This document shows, one piece after another, positions 34,372 to 42,311 of a stretch of 64,000 nt of DNA. The position numbers and the translations under genes are program-made. The DNA lies in NCBI RefSeq assembly GCF_016863015.1, contig NZ_BOOB01000021.1, positions 153,130 to 217,129 of the forward strand, read 5' to 3'. The first letter of the stretch is position 1; every line of letters begins with the position of its first letter. The notes below the pieces were generated by a model, which saw nothing but the letters and a program-made list of their open reading frames with translations, made no database searches and was not told the origin of the DNA. The stretch is from Microbispora amethystogenes (GTDB lineage: Bacteria; Actinomycetota; Actinomycetes; Streptosporangiales; Streptosporangiaceae).

Positions 34372-35328
34372 TCAGAGGTCGAGCAGGTCGGCCGACACCT
34401 GCCAGAGGAGGGTGGCCGCCTCCGGATCGAGCGCGTACTCGGCCACGCCCCGGCGGGTGCCCGGGCGATGCGGCCCGGCCTCCTGGCAGTCCTCGAAGTA
34501 TCGCCCGGTGACGCCCTCCACCAGCGGCGAGGCCGCGAGCAGCACCGACGTGGCCGCGCCCTGCTCGGGCGTCTTCCAGGCGGGGCCGTCGCCGCCCATC
34601 TGGGCGCGCATGCGCTGGAGCTCCTCCTCGGTGACGTGCCGCTGGAGGTTGGTCGGGATCGCGCCCGGCATGAGCGCGTTGACCACGATGCCGTCACCGG
34701 CCCAGCGCCTGCCCGCCTCGACCGCGAACAGCACGTTGGCGGTCTTGGACTGCCCGTAGGCCAGCCACGGGTCGTACGGGCGCTCCCGGAACTGGATGTC
34801 GTCGAAGACGACCGGCGAGCGCAGGTGGGCGCTGGAGCTGACCGACACGACGCGGGCGCCGCCGGCCGCCGCGAGCGCCGGGCGCAGGCCGGCGGCGAGC
34901 GCGAAGTGCCCGAGGTGGTTGGTGGCGAACTGCGACTCCCAGCCCTCGGGGGTGCGCGCCTCGGGCGAGGCCATCACGCCCGCGTTGTTGACCAGGATGT
35001 GCAGCGGCCCCTCCCAGGTCGCGGTGAAGGCCGCGACGGACGCCTGGTCCATCAGGTCGAGCGGTGCCACCCGCACCCGGGCGTTGCCGGTGGCGAGGGC
35101 GAGGTCGTCGGCCACCCGCTTGCCCGCGCCGAGGTCGCGGACCGCGATCGTCACCTCGGCTCCCGCGGCGGCCAGCGCCCGCGCGGTCTCGACGCCGATG
35201 CCCGACGCGCCGCCGGTCACGACCGCCCGCCGTCCGCGCAGGTCGACGCCCTCGATCACCTCGGCGGCGGTGGAGCCGGCGGTGAACGGCGTGGTGACGC
35301 GCGTCTTCTCAGTCGTGTTCCGAGTCAT
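34372..35328 (-). CDS. SDR family NAD(P)-dependent oxidoreductase
   Basis: 318 residues. The Rossmann motif TGGASGIG, the LVNNAGVMASPEA structural motif and the catalytic Ser-Tyr-Lys (VSVSSSAHL, AYGQSK) are intact. The cofactor region AVRDLGAGKRVADDLA with an Arg favours NADP(H). The length and GVMASPEART resemble the retinol/WW-domain oxidoreductase-like SDRs. It is divergent from a TetR regulator with two palindromes in the 154-bp spacer, so it is very likely that regulator's target. Confidence 0.92.
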   Translation of the reverse strand: MTRNTTEKTRVTTPFTAGSTAAEVIEGVDLRGRRAVVTGGASGIGVETARALAAAGAEVTIAVRDLGAGKRVADDLALATGNARVRVAPLDLMDQASVAAFTATWEGPLHILVNNAGVMASPEARTPEGWESQFATNHLGHFALAAGLRPALAAAGGARVVSVSSSAHLRSPVVFDDIQFRERPYDPWLAYGQSKTANVLFAVEAGRRWAGDGIVVNALMPGAIPTNLQRHVTEEELQRMRAQMGGDGPAWKTPEQGAATSVLLAASPLVEGVTGRYFEDCQEAGPHRPGTRRGVAEYALDPEAATLLWQVSADLLDL

Positions 35329-35394
35329 GTTCGTTCCCCGTCCCGTACGGCGGCGCGGGCCCCCTGGGAGTCCGGGCCGCTACAATCAGAACAA

Positions 35395-35412
35395 ACCGGA
35401 GGAACCTCCGGT
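35395..35412. promoter_or_regulatory. TetR operator 1 (SDR/TetR spacer)
   Basis: ACCGGAGGAACCTCCGGT, perfect 8-base arms with a 2-base centre, between the divergent SDR and TetR genes. It shares ACCGGAG/CTCCGGT with the site at 35426-35447. Confidence 0.75.
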
Positions 35413-35425
35413 ACGACTGCGACTC

Positions 35426-35447
35426 TAACCGGAGCGTCCTCCGGTTA
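35426..35447. promoter_or_regulatory. TetR operator 2 (SDR/TetR spacer)
   Basis: Perfect 9-base arms TAACCGGAG and CTCCGGTTA around CGTC, 22 bp in all and 36 bp upstream of the TetR start. The two sites are about 33 bp apart centre to centre, that is three helical turns on the same face. Confidence 0.75.
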
Positions 35448-35482
35448 GCAACCCGTGCCGTAACCCGTGCCGTGGAGGAGCC

Positions 35483-36082
35483 GTGTCCGCCCCCGCTCGA
35501 CCGACCGGAGTCAAGCCGTTGCGCGCCGACGCGCGGCGCAACCGCGAGCGGCTGCTCGACGTCGCCGTACGGGCGTTCTCCCAGGAGGGGCCGGACGTCA
35601 CGCTCGACGCGATCGCGAAGGAGGCGGGCGTCGGCATCGGCACGCTCTACCGCCACTTCCCCACGAGGGAGGCGCTGATCGAGGCGGCCTACCGCAACGA
35701 GCTGGCGAAGCTGTGCGACGCGGCGGCCGGGCTGCTGGAGGAGATGCCGCCGGACGTGGCGCTGCGCACCTGGATGGACCGCTTCGCCGACTACCTCGCG
35801 ACCAAGCGGGGCATGGCGGACGCGCTCCGCGCGGTGATCGCCGCCGGCGCCAACCCGTACGCCCACAGCCGTGACCGGCTGGTCGGCGCGATCGGCACGC
35901 TGATCGAGGCGGGGGCCGCCGCCGGGGTGTTCCGGCGGGACGTGGCGGCAGAGGACGTGCTCACCGGCATGAACGGCGCCTGCCTCGCCGCCGGCGAGCC
36001 CGCGCAGCGCGAGCAGGCCGGACGGGTGATCGACCTGCTCGTGGACGGCCTGCGCCACGGCGCTTCCGGGGCGACGGCCTGA
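35483..36082 (+). CDS. TetR family repressor of the divergent SDR gene
   Basis: 199 residues from a GTG with GGAGGAG 2-4 bases upstream. HTH: RLLDVAVRAFSQEGPDVTLD then AKEAGVGIGTLYRHFPTREA. The C-terminal domain is of the SbtR type (LRTWMDRFADYLATKRGMA). Two matching palindromes lie between it and the SDR gene. The ligand is probably a substrate of that oxidoreductase. Confidence 0.92.
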   Translation: MSAPARPTGVKPLRADARRNRERLLDVAVRAFSQEGPDVTLDAIAKEAGVGIGTLYRHFPTREALIEAAYRNELAKLCDAAAGLLEEMPPDVALRTWMDRFADYLATKRGMADALRAVIAAGANPYAHSRDRLVGAIGTLIEAGAAAGVFRRDVAAEDVLTGMNGACLAAGEPAQREQAGRVIDLLVDGLRHGASGATA

Positions 36083-36163
36083 GGGCGCCGCCCGTCACCG
36101 CTGTCATGCCGAGGGCCGGCGGCGCGCCCCCCAGCGCGCAACCGGCCCCCTCGATGGATCCGC

Positions 36164-36979
36164 TCACACCCGGTGCCAGCGGGCCTCCGCGAAGCAGTAG
36201 ACGGCGAACAGCACCAGGCCGATCGCGACCACGACCAGCAGCCACGGACCGGCCGGGGTGTCGGCGAGCGCCTTGAGCGCGTCGTCGATGCCGGCCGCCT
36301 TGTCCGGGTCGTACGTGAGGGCCGCCTGGCCGATCAGGGCGCCGGCGGCCAGGGCGATGACGCCGCGGGCGATGTAGCCGGCCTTGCCGAGCTTGACCAC
36401 GACACCGCGGGCCCGGGGCTCGGTCACGTGCATGTCCCGCATGAACTTCTCGGTCCAGCCCTCGTAGATCCAGTACACGCCGAGGGCGATCACGCCGAGA
36501 GCCAGCAGGCCGACCAGGAACTGCCCGCCGGGCAGGTCGAACAGCGCCTTGGTCGCGTCCTGCGACTGGCTGTCGGACGAGGCGGCGGCCTTGTTCTGGG
36601 TGAGCAGCGCCACCATGGAGTAGACGAGGGCGGCGTAGACGACGGCCCTGGCCACGGCCTCCACCCGCTCCCTGGCCTCGGGCCGGCCCCAGACGGCTTC
36701 GGAGATCTGCCAGATCACCAGCGCGGCCAGGCCGACCGCCATGAGCCACAGCAGGGGGTCACCCAGGGGGGAGTCGCGCACGATCTGGAGCGCGCTGCTC
36801 TTGTCGGCCTCCCCGCCGCCGCCGAAGGCGATCTGGAGCGCGACCAGGCCGATGATGGCGTACAGGACGCCTCGGGCGGCGAAGCCGACCTTGGCGAGTT
36901 TTTCCAGGGCGGGGTGGTCGGCCGCCCTCCGGGCCGTGCCTTCCAATCGCCGGCCGGTCTGATGCGCGGTCGTCATCAC
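36164..36979 (-). CDS. DUF1206 membrane protein
   Basis: 271 residues with three DUF1206 repeats, each a pair of helices beginning with the family motif: LAKVGFAARGVLYAIIGLVA, AVARAVVYAALVYSMVALLT and LGKAGYIARGVIALAAGALI. Six membrane helices in all. The gene stands alone, convergent with the TetR gene. Function is not established for the family. The start may be the GTG at 36979 or the ATG at 36976. Confidence 0.92.
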   Translation of the reverse strand: MMTTAHQTGRRLEGTARRAADHPALEKLAKVGFAARGVLYAIIGLVALQIAFGGGGEADKSSALQIVRDSPLGDPLLWLMAVGLAALVIWQISEAVWGRPEARERVEAVARAVVYAALVYSMVALLTQNKAAASSDSQSQDATKALFDLPGGQFLVGLLALGVIALGVYWIYEGWTEKFMRDMHVTEPRARGVVVKLGKAGYIARGVIALAAGALIGQAALTYDPDKAAGIDDALKALADTPAGPWLLVVVAIGLVLFAVYCFAEARWHRV

Positions 36980-37049
36980 GGTTCTCTCCCTCTGGAGGCG
37001 GATCGATCTTCCTGCTGACCCAGAGAAGGAGGATTAAACGTCGGCCTGC

Positions 37050-38117
37050 TCAACCCGCCAGGCGCAGGGCCTCGGCGGCGACGGCGTGCCGCAGGTCGCG
37101 GATGCCGGGCCGTCCCCGCAGGGGATGCACGTTGTTGGTGAGCAGCACGACGGTCAGGCGGCGGGCGGGGTCGACCACCAGCGACGTGCCGGTGAAGCCC
37201 GAATGGCCGAACGCGCCGGTGAGAGGGCCCACGATGGCCGGGTCGCCGATCCGCACCCCGAGCCCCTGCCGGAAGGCGGCGCCCGGGACGCCCTGGTCGC
37301 GCAGCATCTCGGCGGTCCACTCGGGAGACAGGATCGGGCCGCCGCCGGTGCGCAGCGCCTCGCCGAAGCGGACGAGATCGGCGGCGGTGGAGAACAGCCC
37401 GGCGTGCCCGGTCACGCCGCCCAGCGCGTGGGCCGTCTCGTCGTGCACCTCACCTCTGACGCAACCGGCGGCGCTTCGCTCCGGCTTGAACTCGGTCGCG
37501 ACGGCCCGCTCCGGCTCGACCGGCCCGTACGTCGTGGCACCGAGGCCGAGCGGCCCGGTGACCCGCTCGCGCACGAGCACGTCCAGCGGCGCGCCGCCGG
37601 CGGTCTCCGCCACCCGCCCGGCCGTGATCATGCCGACGTCCGAGTAGAGGTGGGTGCCCGGCGGCATCTGCGCCGGGGTGGAGAGCACCAGGTCCCAGCG
37701 GGTCTCCTCCGGCTCCCTCTCCACCCGGCGGCTCGCGGGCAGGCCGGCCGAATGCGTCAGCAGGTGCCGTACGGTGATCCCGGGCCGGTACCCGTAGAAC
37801 CGGGGCAGCCGCGCGGCCACCGGCTCGTCGAGGCCGAGCGTGCCCTCCTGGGCCAGTGAGACCACCACCGCCGCCGTGAACATCTTGGTCAGCGAGGCGA
37901 TGTCGAAGAGCGCGTCCATCGCGACGGGGGGCAGCCCTGAATCCAGCCCGAACAGCGGTTCCTCGGCGGGCCCGGCGTACCGCACGGCCTCCCCCACGGC
38001 GGCCGCGGCGACCGTACGCCCGTCCAGGGCGATCACGGCGACCGCCGCCGCGGCGACCCCGGGCACGGCGGCGTGCAGGATCTCGTCCAACCCGGACGCA
38101 TTTACAAAGTAAGGCAC
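37050..38117 (-). CDS. serine hydrolase of beta-lactamase fold, AmiE-like (N-acetylmuramyl-L-alanine amidase candidate)
   Basis: 355 residues from the GTG at 38117 (GAGAGG upstream). Active-site motifs of the class C/EstB group: DIASLTKMFTAAVV (Ser-x-x-Lys), LYSDVGMITAG (Tyr-Ser-Asp for Tyr-x-Asn) and FGHSGFTGTSLVVD (His-x-Gly). No signal peptide, so the enzyme is cytoplasmic. It follows murQ by 26 bp in the same operon. In Bacillus subtilis the murQ operon encodes YbbE/AmiE, a protein of the same fold that cuts MurNAc from its peptide. Location in this salvage cluster makes that role the best guess; an esterase or D,D-peptidase role is not excluded. Confidence 0.75.
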   Translation of the reverse strand: MPYFVNASGLDEILHAAVPGVAAAAVAVIALDGRTVAAAAVGEAVRYAGPAEEPLFGLDSGLPPVAMDALFDIASLTKMFTAAVVVSLAQEGTLGLDEPVAARLPRFYGYRPGITVRHLLTHSAGLPASRRVEREPEETRWDLVLSTPAQMPPGTHLYSDVGMITAGRVAETAGGAPLDVLVRERVTGPLGLGATTYGPVEPERAVATEFKPERSAAGCVRGEVHDETAHALGGVTGHAGLFSTAADLVRFGEALRTGGGPILSPEWTAEMLRDQGVPGAAFRQGLGVRIGDPAIVGPLTGAFGHSGFTGTSLVVDPARRLTVVLLTNNVHPLRGRPGIRDLRHAVAAEALRLAG

Positions 38118-38143
38118 AAGGTCACCTCTCGCCGGATGTCCGG

Positions 38144-39046
38144 TCAGGCGCCGCGCAACGCCGGGCCGAGCCGGTCGCCGTGCGCGGCGAGCAGCGCCCT
38201 CGCGTCGTCGGCCCCGACCCCACGCTCGATCATCACCACGGCCGTCTTCACGTCGCGCCCGGCGTGCTCCAGCACCTCCCGGGCGTCCGGCACCTCCGCG
38301 CCGGTGATGTCGGAGACGATGCGGGCCGCCCGGTCGACGAGCTTGGAGTTGCTGGCCACGACGTCGACCATGAAGTTCCCGTACGTGCGGCCCGACCTGA
38401 TCATCGTGATCGTGGAGATCATGTTGAGCACCAGCTTCTGGGCCGTGCCCGCCTTGAGCCGGGTCGAGCCGGTGACGACCTCCGGCCCCACGATGACCTC
38501 GATCGCCCGTTCGGCGGCCAGGGCGAGCGGGGTGCCGGTGTTGCAGGCCAGGCCCACGGTCAGCGCGCCGCGCCGCCGGGCCTCCTCGACCGCGCCGACG
38601 ACGTACGGCGCGCGCCCGCTGGCGGAGATGCCGACGACCGAGTCGAGCGGGCCGGCGCTCTTGTCGCGGATCACGGCGGCGCCGGCTTCGGCGTCGTCCT
38701 CGGCGCCCTCGACGGAGCGCACCAGCGCGGCATCGCCACCCGCGATGATGCCCTGCACCAGGTCGGGGTGGGTGCCGAAGGTCGGCGGGCACTCCGACGC
38801 GTCGAGCACCGCGAGCCGCCCCGAGGTGCCCGCGCCGACGTAGAGCAGCCTGCCGCCGTCCGCCATCCGGGCGGCGATCGCGTCGACGGCCGCGGAGATC
38901 GCCGGGACCGCCTGGCCCACCGCGGCCGGGACGGCGGCGTCGGCGGCGTTCATCAGGCGCGCGATCTCCTCCGTCGGCATGGTGTCGATTCCGCTGTAGC
39001 GGGGATCGCTCTGTTCGGTGGCGAGAGCGGCGAGTGAGTGCGTCAT
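38144..39046 (-). CDS. murQ: N-acetylmuramic acid 6-phosphate etherase
   Basis: 300 residues, full length. SIS-fold signatures are LLYVGAGTSGRLAVLDASEC and PPTFGTHPDLVQG. The catalytic-acid region is SVEGAEDDAEAG. The C-terminal half has GPEVVTGSTRLKAGTAQKLV, and the N-terminus has DTMPTEEIARLMNAAD. It converts MurNAc-6-phosphate to GlcNAc-6-phosphate and D-lactate in the cytoplasm. It is divergent from namZ across 30 bp and leads the AmiE-like gene. Substrate supply would come from the kinase encoded at 49008-50012. Confidence 0.95.
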   Translation of the reverse strand: MTHSLAALATEQSDPRYSGIDTMPTEEIARLMNAADAAVPAAVGQAVPAISAAVDAIAARMADGGRLLYVGAGTSGRLAVLDASECPPTFGTHPDLVQGIIAGGDAALVRSVEGAEDDAEAGAAVIRDKSAGPLDSVVGISASGRAPYVVGAVEEARRRGALTVGLACNTGTPLALAAERAIEVIVGPEVVTGSTRLKAGTAQKLVLNMISTITMIRSGRTYGNFMVDVVASNSKLVDRAARIVSDITGAEVPDAREVLEHAGRDVKTAVVMIERGVGADDARALLAAHGDRLGPALRGA

Positions 39047-39076
39047 GGTTCCTCAGCTTCGGAGTGCCTTGTACTG

Positions 39077-40183
39077 ATGGATCGCGTGCGTACGGGACTG
39101 GAACGGCTGGTGGCCGCGCCCCGGACCGGGCGGGAGCGGGTGGGCCTCGTCACCAACCCCACCGGAGTCCTGCCCGATCTGACCCCCGCCGCACCGGCCC
39201 TGCTGGCCGCGGGAACGCGCGTGACCACGCTTTTCGGTCCCGAACACGGGCTGCGCGGCACGGCGCAGGCGGGCGGCGGCGAGGCCGCCGCGGCCGATCC
39301 CGTCACCGGCCTGCCCGTGGCCGACACCTACGGCCGTACGGGCGCCGAACTGGACGCGCTCGTCGCGGCGTCCGGCGTGGAGGCGCTGGTCTTCGACATG
39401 GCCGACGTGGGCGCCCGGTTCTACACCTACGTGTGGACGATGTGCGACCTGATGGGCTCGGCGGCCCGCCTCGGGCTGCCGTTCACCGTGCTCGACCGGC
39501 CCAACCCGATCGGCGGCGCGGTGGCCGAGGGCCCGGTGCTCGACCCCGCCTTCGCGAGCTTCGTCGGCCGCGCCGCGCTGCCGCTCCGGCACGGGCTCAC
39601 GCCGGGCGAGATCGCCTTGTCCGCCAACCGAGCGACCGGCGCCGCGCTGGAGGTCGTGCCGATGGAGGGCTGGCGCCGGGAGTGGCACTTCGACCGGACC
39701 GGGCTGCCCTGGGTGATGCCGTCGGCGAACATGCCGACCCTCGACACCGCGCTGGTCTATCCCGGCACCGGGCTGCTGGAGGGCGTGAACGCCGCGGAGG
39801 GCCGGGGCACGACCCGGCCGTTCGAGCTGGTCGGCGCGCCGTACGCGGACGGGCGGCTCGCCGCCGCGCTGAACGGTCTCGGCCTGCCGGGCGTGCGCTT
39901 CCGCGACACGTCGTTCACCCCGGCGTACGGCAGGCACGCCGGTGTGCCGGTGCGCGGCGTCCAGCTTCACGTGACCGATCGCGCGGCCTTCCGGCCGGTG
40001 CTGACCGGGGTGTCCCTGCTGCACGAGCTGCGCACCCTCTATCCGGACGACTTCGCCTGCGACCCGTTCCTCGACCTGCTGTGGGGCTCGGGCTCGCTGC
40101 GCGCGCACCTGGAGGCCGGACGCGACCCCCGCGGGCTGTGCCCCCCGCCGGGGCCCCCGGAGGGTGATCTGCTGTACGACTGA
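39077..40183 (+). CDS. namZ: exo-beta-N-acetylmuramidase NamZ (DUF1343, GH171)
   Basis: 368 residues from the ATG at 39077. DUF1343 signatures: VGLVTNPTGV, TLFGPEHGLRG with the proposed catalytic Glu, VFDMADVGARFYTYVWTM, VLDRPNPIGG and EGVNAAEGRGTTRPFE. NamZ removes MurNAc from the non-reducing end of peptidoglycan fragments. No signal peptide or lipobox is visible at this start, so it appears cytoplasmic here, unlike the exported Bacillus enzyme; it would then act on imported disaccharides or oligomers. It is divergent from murQ and surrounded by salvage genes. An alternative GTG two codons into the protein exists. Confidence 0.9.
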   Translation: MDRVRTGLERLVAAPRTGRERVGLVTNPTGVLPDLTPAAPALLAAGTRVTTLFGPEHGLRGTAQAGGGEAAAADPVTGLPVADTYGRTGAELDALVAASGVEALVFDMADVGARFYTYVWTMCDLMGSAARLGLPFTVLDRPNPIGGAVAEGPVLDPAFASFVGRAALPLRHGLTPGEIALSANRATGAALEVVPMEGWRREWHFDRTGLPWVMPSANMPTLDTALVYPGTGLLEGVNAAEGRGTTRPFELVGAPYADGRLAAALNGLGLPGVRFRDTSFTPAYGRHAGVPVRGVQLHVTDRAAFRPVLTGVSLLHELRTLYPDDFACDPFLDLLWGSGSLRAHLEAGRDPRGLCPPPGPPEGDLLYD

Positions 40184-40229
40184 ACCGGCCCCACCGGCCC
40201 ATCCGGTGAGCCGCCGGGCGGGCCGCACC

Positions 40230-40313
40230 GGTATCGGCCCAGGTATCGGCCCAGGTATCAGCCCAGGTATCAGCCCAGGTATCAGCCCAGGTATCGGCGC
40301 GGGCATCAGCCGA
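40230..40313. repeat. seven 12-bp tandem repeats between namZ and GNAT gene
   Basis: Five exact or one-base variants of GGTATC(A/G)GCCCA (40230-40289) are followed by two degenerate units (40290-40313). The array fills the spacer between two convergent genes and runs into the last codons of the GNAT gene. It is tandem and unspaced, so not CRISPR. It could be a slipped-strand array or a protein-binding array. Confidence 0.85.
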
Positions 40314-41298
40314 GGCGGCGGCGGTAGAGCCAGAAGACGCGCTCGGCGCGGGCGGCGACCGCCCGGGAGTAGAACCGCAGCGGGCCCACCCAGCCGATCT
40401 GCGCCGAGGTCAGCCCGGCGGCGGCCTGCTCGGCCAGGCAGCGGCGCAACAGCACCCGGCCGACGCCGAGGCCGCGGGCGGCCTCCGCCGTCCCCATCGG
40501 GCCGAACCACAGCGGCCTGGCGCCCCAGGCGGCGAAGCCGAGGATCTCCCCGTCGCGGGCGGCGTAGTGCAGACCGGTCGCCTGCTCGGCCTCCCAGGCC
40601 CACGCGTCGTTCCACTGCTCGCGGACGAAGGCCACGACGCCGCTCCGCTCCCCCGCGGGCGCCGCCGCGACCGTCACCCCGGCGGCGTCGAGCCTCGCCA
40701 GGTCGGCCTCGTGCCCGGCCTCGTCGTAGCGGGCCGGAAGGTCGGCGGTCATGTTCCAGGCGACGCGGTAGCGCTCGTAACCCAGACTCTCGGCCAGGCA
40801 GGCCGCCGGGGTGTAGCGCACGTCGATGCCCGGCCAGGCGTAGCAGGGCGCGTTGCCGGCGAACCTCGCCTCGGTCGCGCCCTTGGCCCGCATCCACTCC
40901 TCGGCGGCGGCGACCAGCGCCCGGCCGATCCCCCGGCCCCGCGCGGCGGGGTCGACGGCGATCAGGTCGACGTGCCCGGCGCCGTCCGCGCCGATCGACG
41001 CGAACACCGCCCCCCGCGGACCCACATCCCTGCGACCGGCCCCCGGCAAGCCCGCGCCCTCCGGACCGGTGCCCTGCGGACCGGCCGGCTCGGCGCCCGT
41101 CACGTTCGCGGCGGGAACGGCGAGGACGGTCCACTCGCGGCCCGGCGGCGGGGCGGCGAGCCGCCGTACGAGCAGCGCGGCGTCGCCTGCGTCGGCCCAC
41201 AGCGCGGCGGCGGCCAGGCGCTCCAGCCGCTCGTCGACCTCGACCGCCTCCACCGTGACCACTTCCACCGTGACCACCTCCGCCCGGGCCGGCGTCAC
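40306..41298 (-). CDS. tandem GNAT acetyltransferase
   Basis: 330 residues in two GNAT halves. The first has HVDLIAVDPAARGRGIGRAL; the second has FGPMGTAEAARGLGVGRVLL, each ending the acetyl-CoA pyrophosphate loop. The N-terminus begins with a short repeated VVTVEVVTVE and a Pro/Gly insertion (~residues 70-95). The GTG overlaps the stop of the OppF-like gene (GTGA), so it ends the ABC operon. A GNAT gene also belongs to the Bacillus murQ locus (ybbJ), as I recall it; an acetylation step on amino sugars or peptides is possible. Substrate unknown. Confidence 0.85.
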   Translation of the reverse strand: MTPARAEVVTVEVVTVEAVEVDERLERLAAAALWADAGDAALLVRRLAAPPPGREWTVLAVPAANVTGAEPAGPQGTGPEGAGLPGAGRRDVGPRGAVFASIGADGAGHVDLIAVDPAARGRGIGRALVAAAEEWMRAKGATEARFAGNAPCYAWPGIDVRYTPAACLAESLGYERYRVAWNMTADLPARYDEAGHEADLARLDAAGVTVAAAPAGERSGVVAFVREQWNDAWAWEAEQATGLHYAARDGEILGFAAWGARPLWFGPMGTAEAARGLGVGRVLLRRCLAEQAAAGLTSAQIGWVGPLRFYSRAVAARAERVFWLYRRRLG

Positions 41299-42311
41299 TC
41301 ACCCACCCCCACCGGGATCACGCTACGCCGCCTGGGGTGGAAGCAGGCCTGCTCCTGCTCGGTGTCCTGCCCGGGCCCGCCGTCACGGCCCAGGACGGGG
41401 GTCTCCTGCTCGCAGCGTTCGGTGCTGAACGGGCAGCGCGGGACGAACAGGCACCCGCCAAGGCGCCCCTCCCCCTGCGGCTCCTTCGGCACGACCCGCT
41501 CGGCCCCCGGCCGCTCCAGGCCGTGCAGGACCGGGATCGCCGACAACAGCGACTGCGTGTACGGGTGGACGGGGTCGGCGATGATCTTCTCGGTGGCGCC
41601 ACGCTCCACCACCTGCCCCCGGTAGAGCACGTACAACTCGCCGTCGTCGCCGATGTAGCGGGCGGTGGCGATGTCGTGGGTGATGAACAGCACGCCGACG
41701 CCGAGCCGCTCGCGCAGGTCCTTGAGCAGCGCGAGGATCCCCAGCCGCAGGGACACGTCGATCATCGAGACGGCCTCGTCGGCGACCAGGACCTCGGGGT
41801 CCATGGTGAGCGCGCGGGCGATCACCACGCGCTGGCGCATGCCGCCGGACAGCTGGTGCGGGTAGCGCGGCAGCACGTAGCCGGGGTCGATCCCGACCAT
41901 CGACAGCAGCTCCTGCGCCCGGCTGTCGATCCACGACCTCGGGCGGCCCGTCTGGCGGGCGCGCAGCGCCAGCGGGGCCTCCAGGGCCTGGTGGATGGTC
42001 CGCGTGGGGTTGAGCGCCGAGTAGGGGTCCTGGTGGATGAGCTGGACCCGGCGGAAGTACGGCTGGCGCCGCCGGTGGCTCAGCGACGACATCGGCACCC
42101 CGTCGATGACGATCTCGCCGGCGTCGTGGGTCTCCAGGCCGGCGATGATCCGGCCGAGAGTGGTCTTGCCGCTCCCCGACTCGCCGATGAACGAGACGGC
42201 TCCGCCCCTTTCGACGGCGAAGTCGACGTCGCGCAGCGCGGGCACCTCGCGGGCGCCGAGCACGCCGCCGCGCTGGCGGAAGGTCTTGGAGATCCCGGTC
42301 CCCGTGATCAC
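41295..42311 (-). CDS. peptide-type ABC importer ATPase (OppF-like)
   Basis: 338 residues. Walker A GESGSGKTT, Q-loop LIHQDPYSALNP, signature LSGGMRQRVVIA, Walker B VLVADEAVSMID and H-loop ITHD are intact. The C-terminal Opp/Dpp extension with a Cys cluster (CLFVPRCPFSTERCEQ) is present. The Walker B acidic segment reads ADEAVSM where ADEPVSALD is usual. It is coupled by GTGA overlaps to both neighbours and forms a heterodimeric ATPase with the OppD-like protein. Expected cargo is a muropeptide, from context. Confidence 0.9.
   Translation of the reverse strand: MITGTGISKTFRQRGGVLGAREVPALRDVDFAVERGGAVSFIGESGSGKTTLGRIIAGLETHDAGEIVIDGVPMSSLSHRRRQPYFRRVQLIHQDPYSALNPTRTIHQALEAPLALRARQTGRPRSWIDSRAQELLSMVGIDPGYVLPRYPHQLSGGMRQRVVIARALTMDPEVLVADEAVSMIDVSLRLGILALLKDLRERLGVGVLFITHDIATARYIGDDGELYVLYRGQVVERGATEKIIADPVHPYTQSLLSAIPVLHGLERPGAERVVPKEPQGEGRLGGCLFVPRCPFSTERCEQETPVLGRDGGPGQDTEQEQACFHPRRRSVIPVGVGE

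Noticed and set aside
39053..41302. Very long open frame on the minus strand (about 750 codons) across namZ and the GNAT gene
   Set aside because: It is out of frame with both conserved proteins, and its composition (Arg/Gly/Pro/Ala) is that of a high-G+C shadow.
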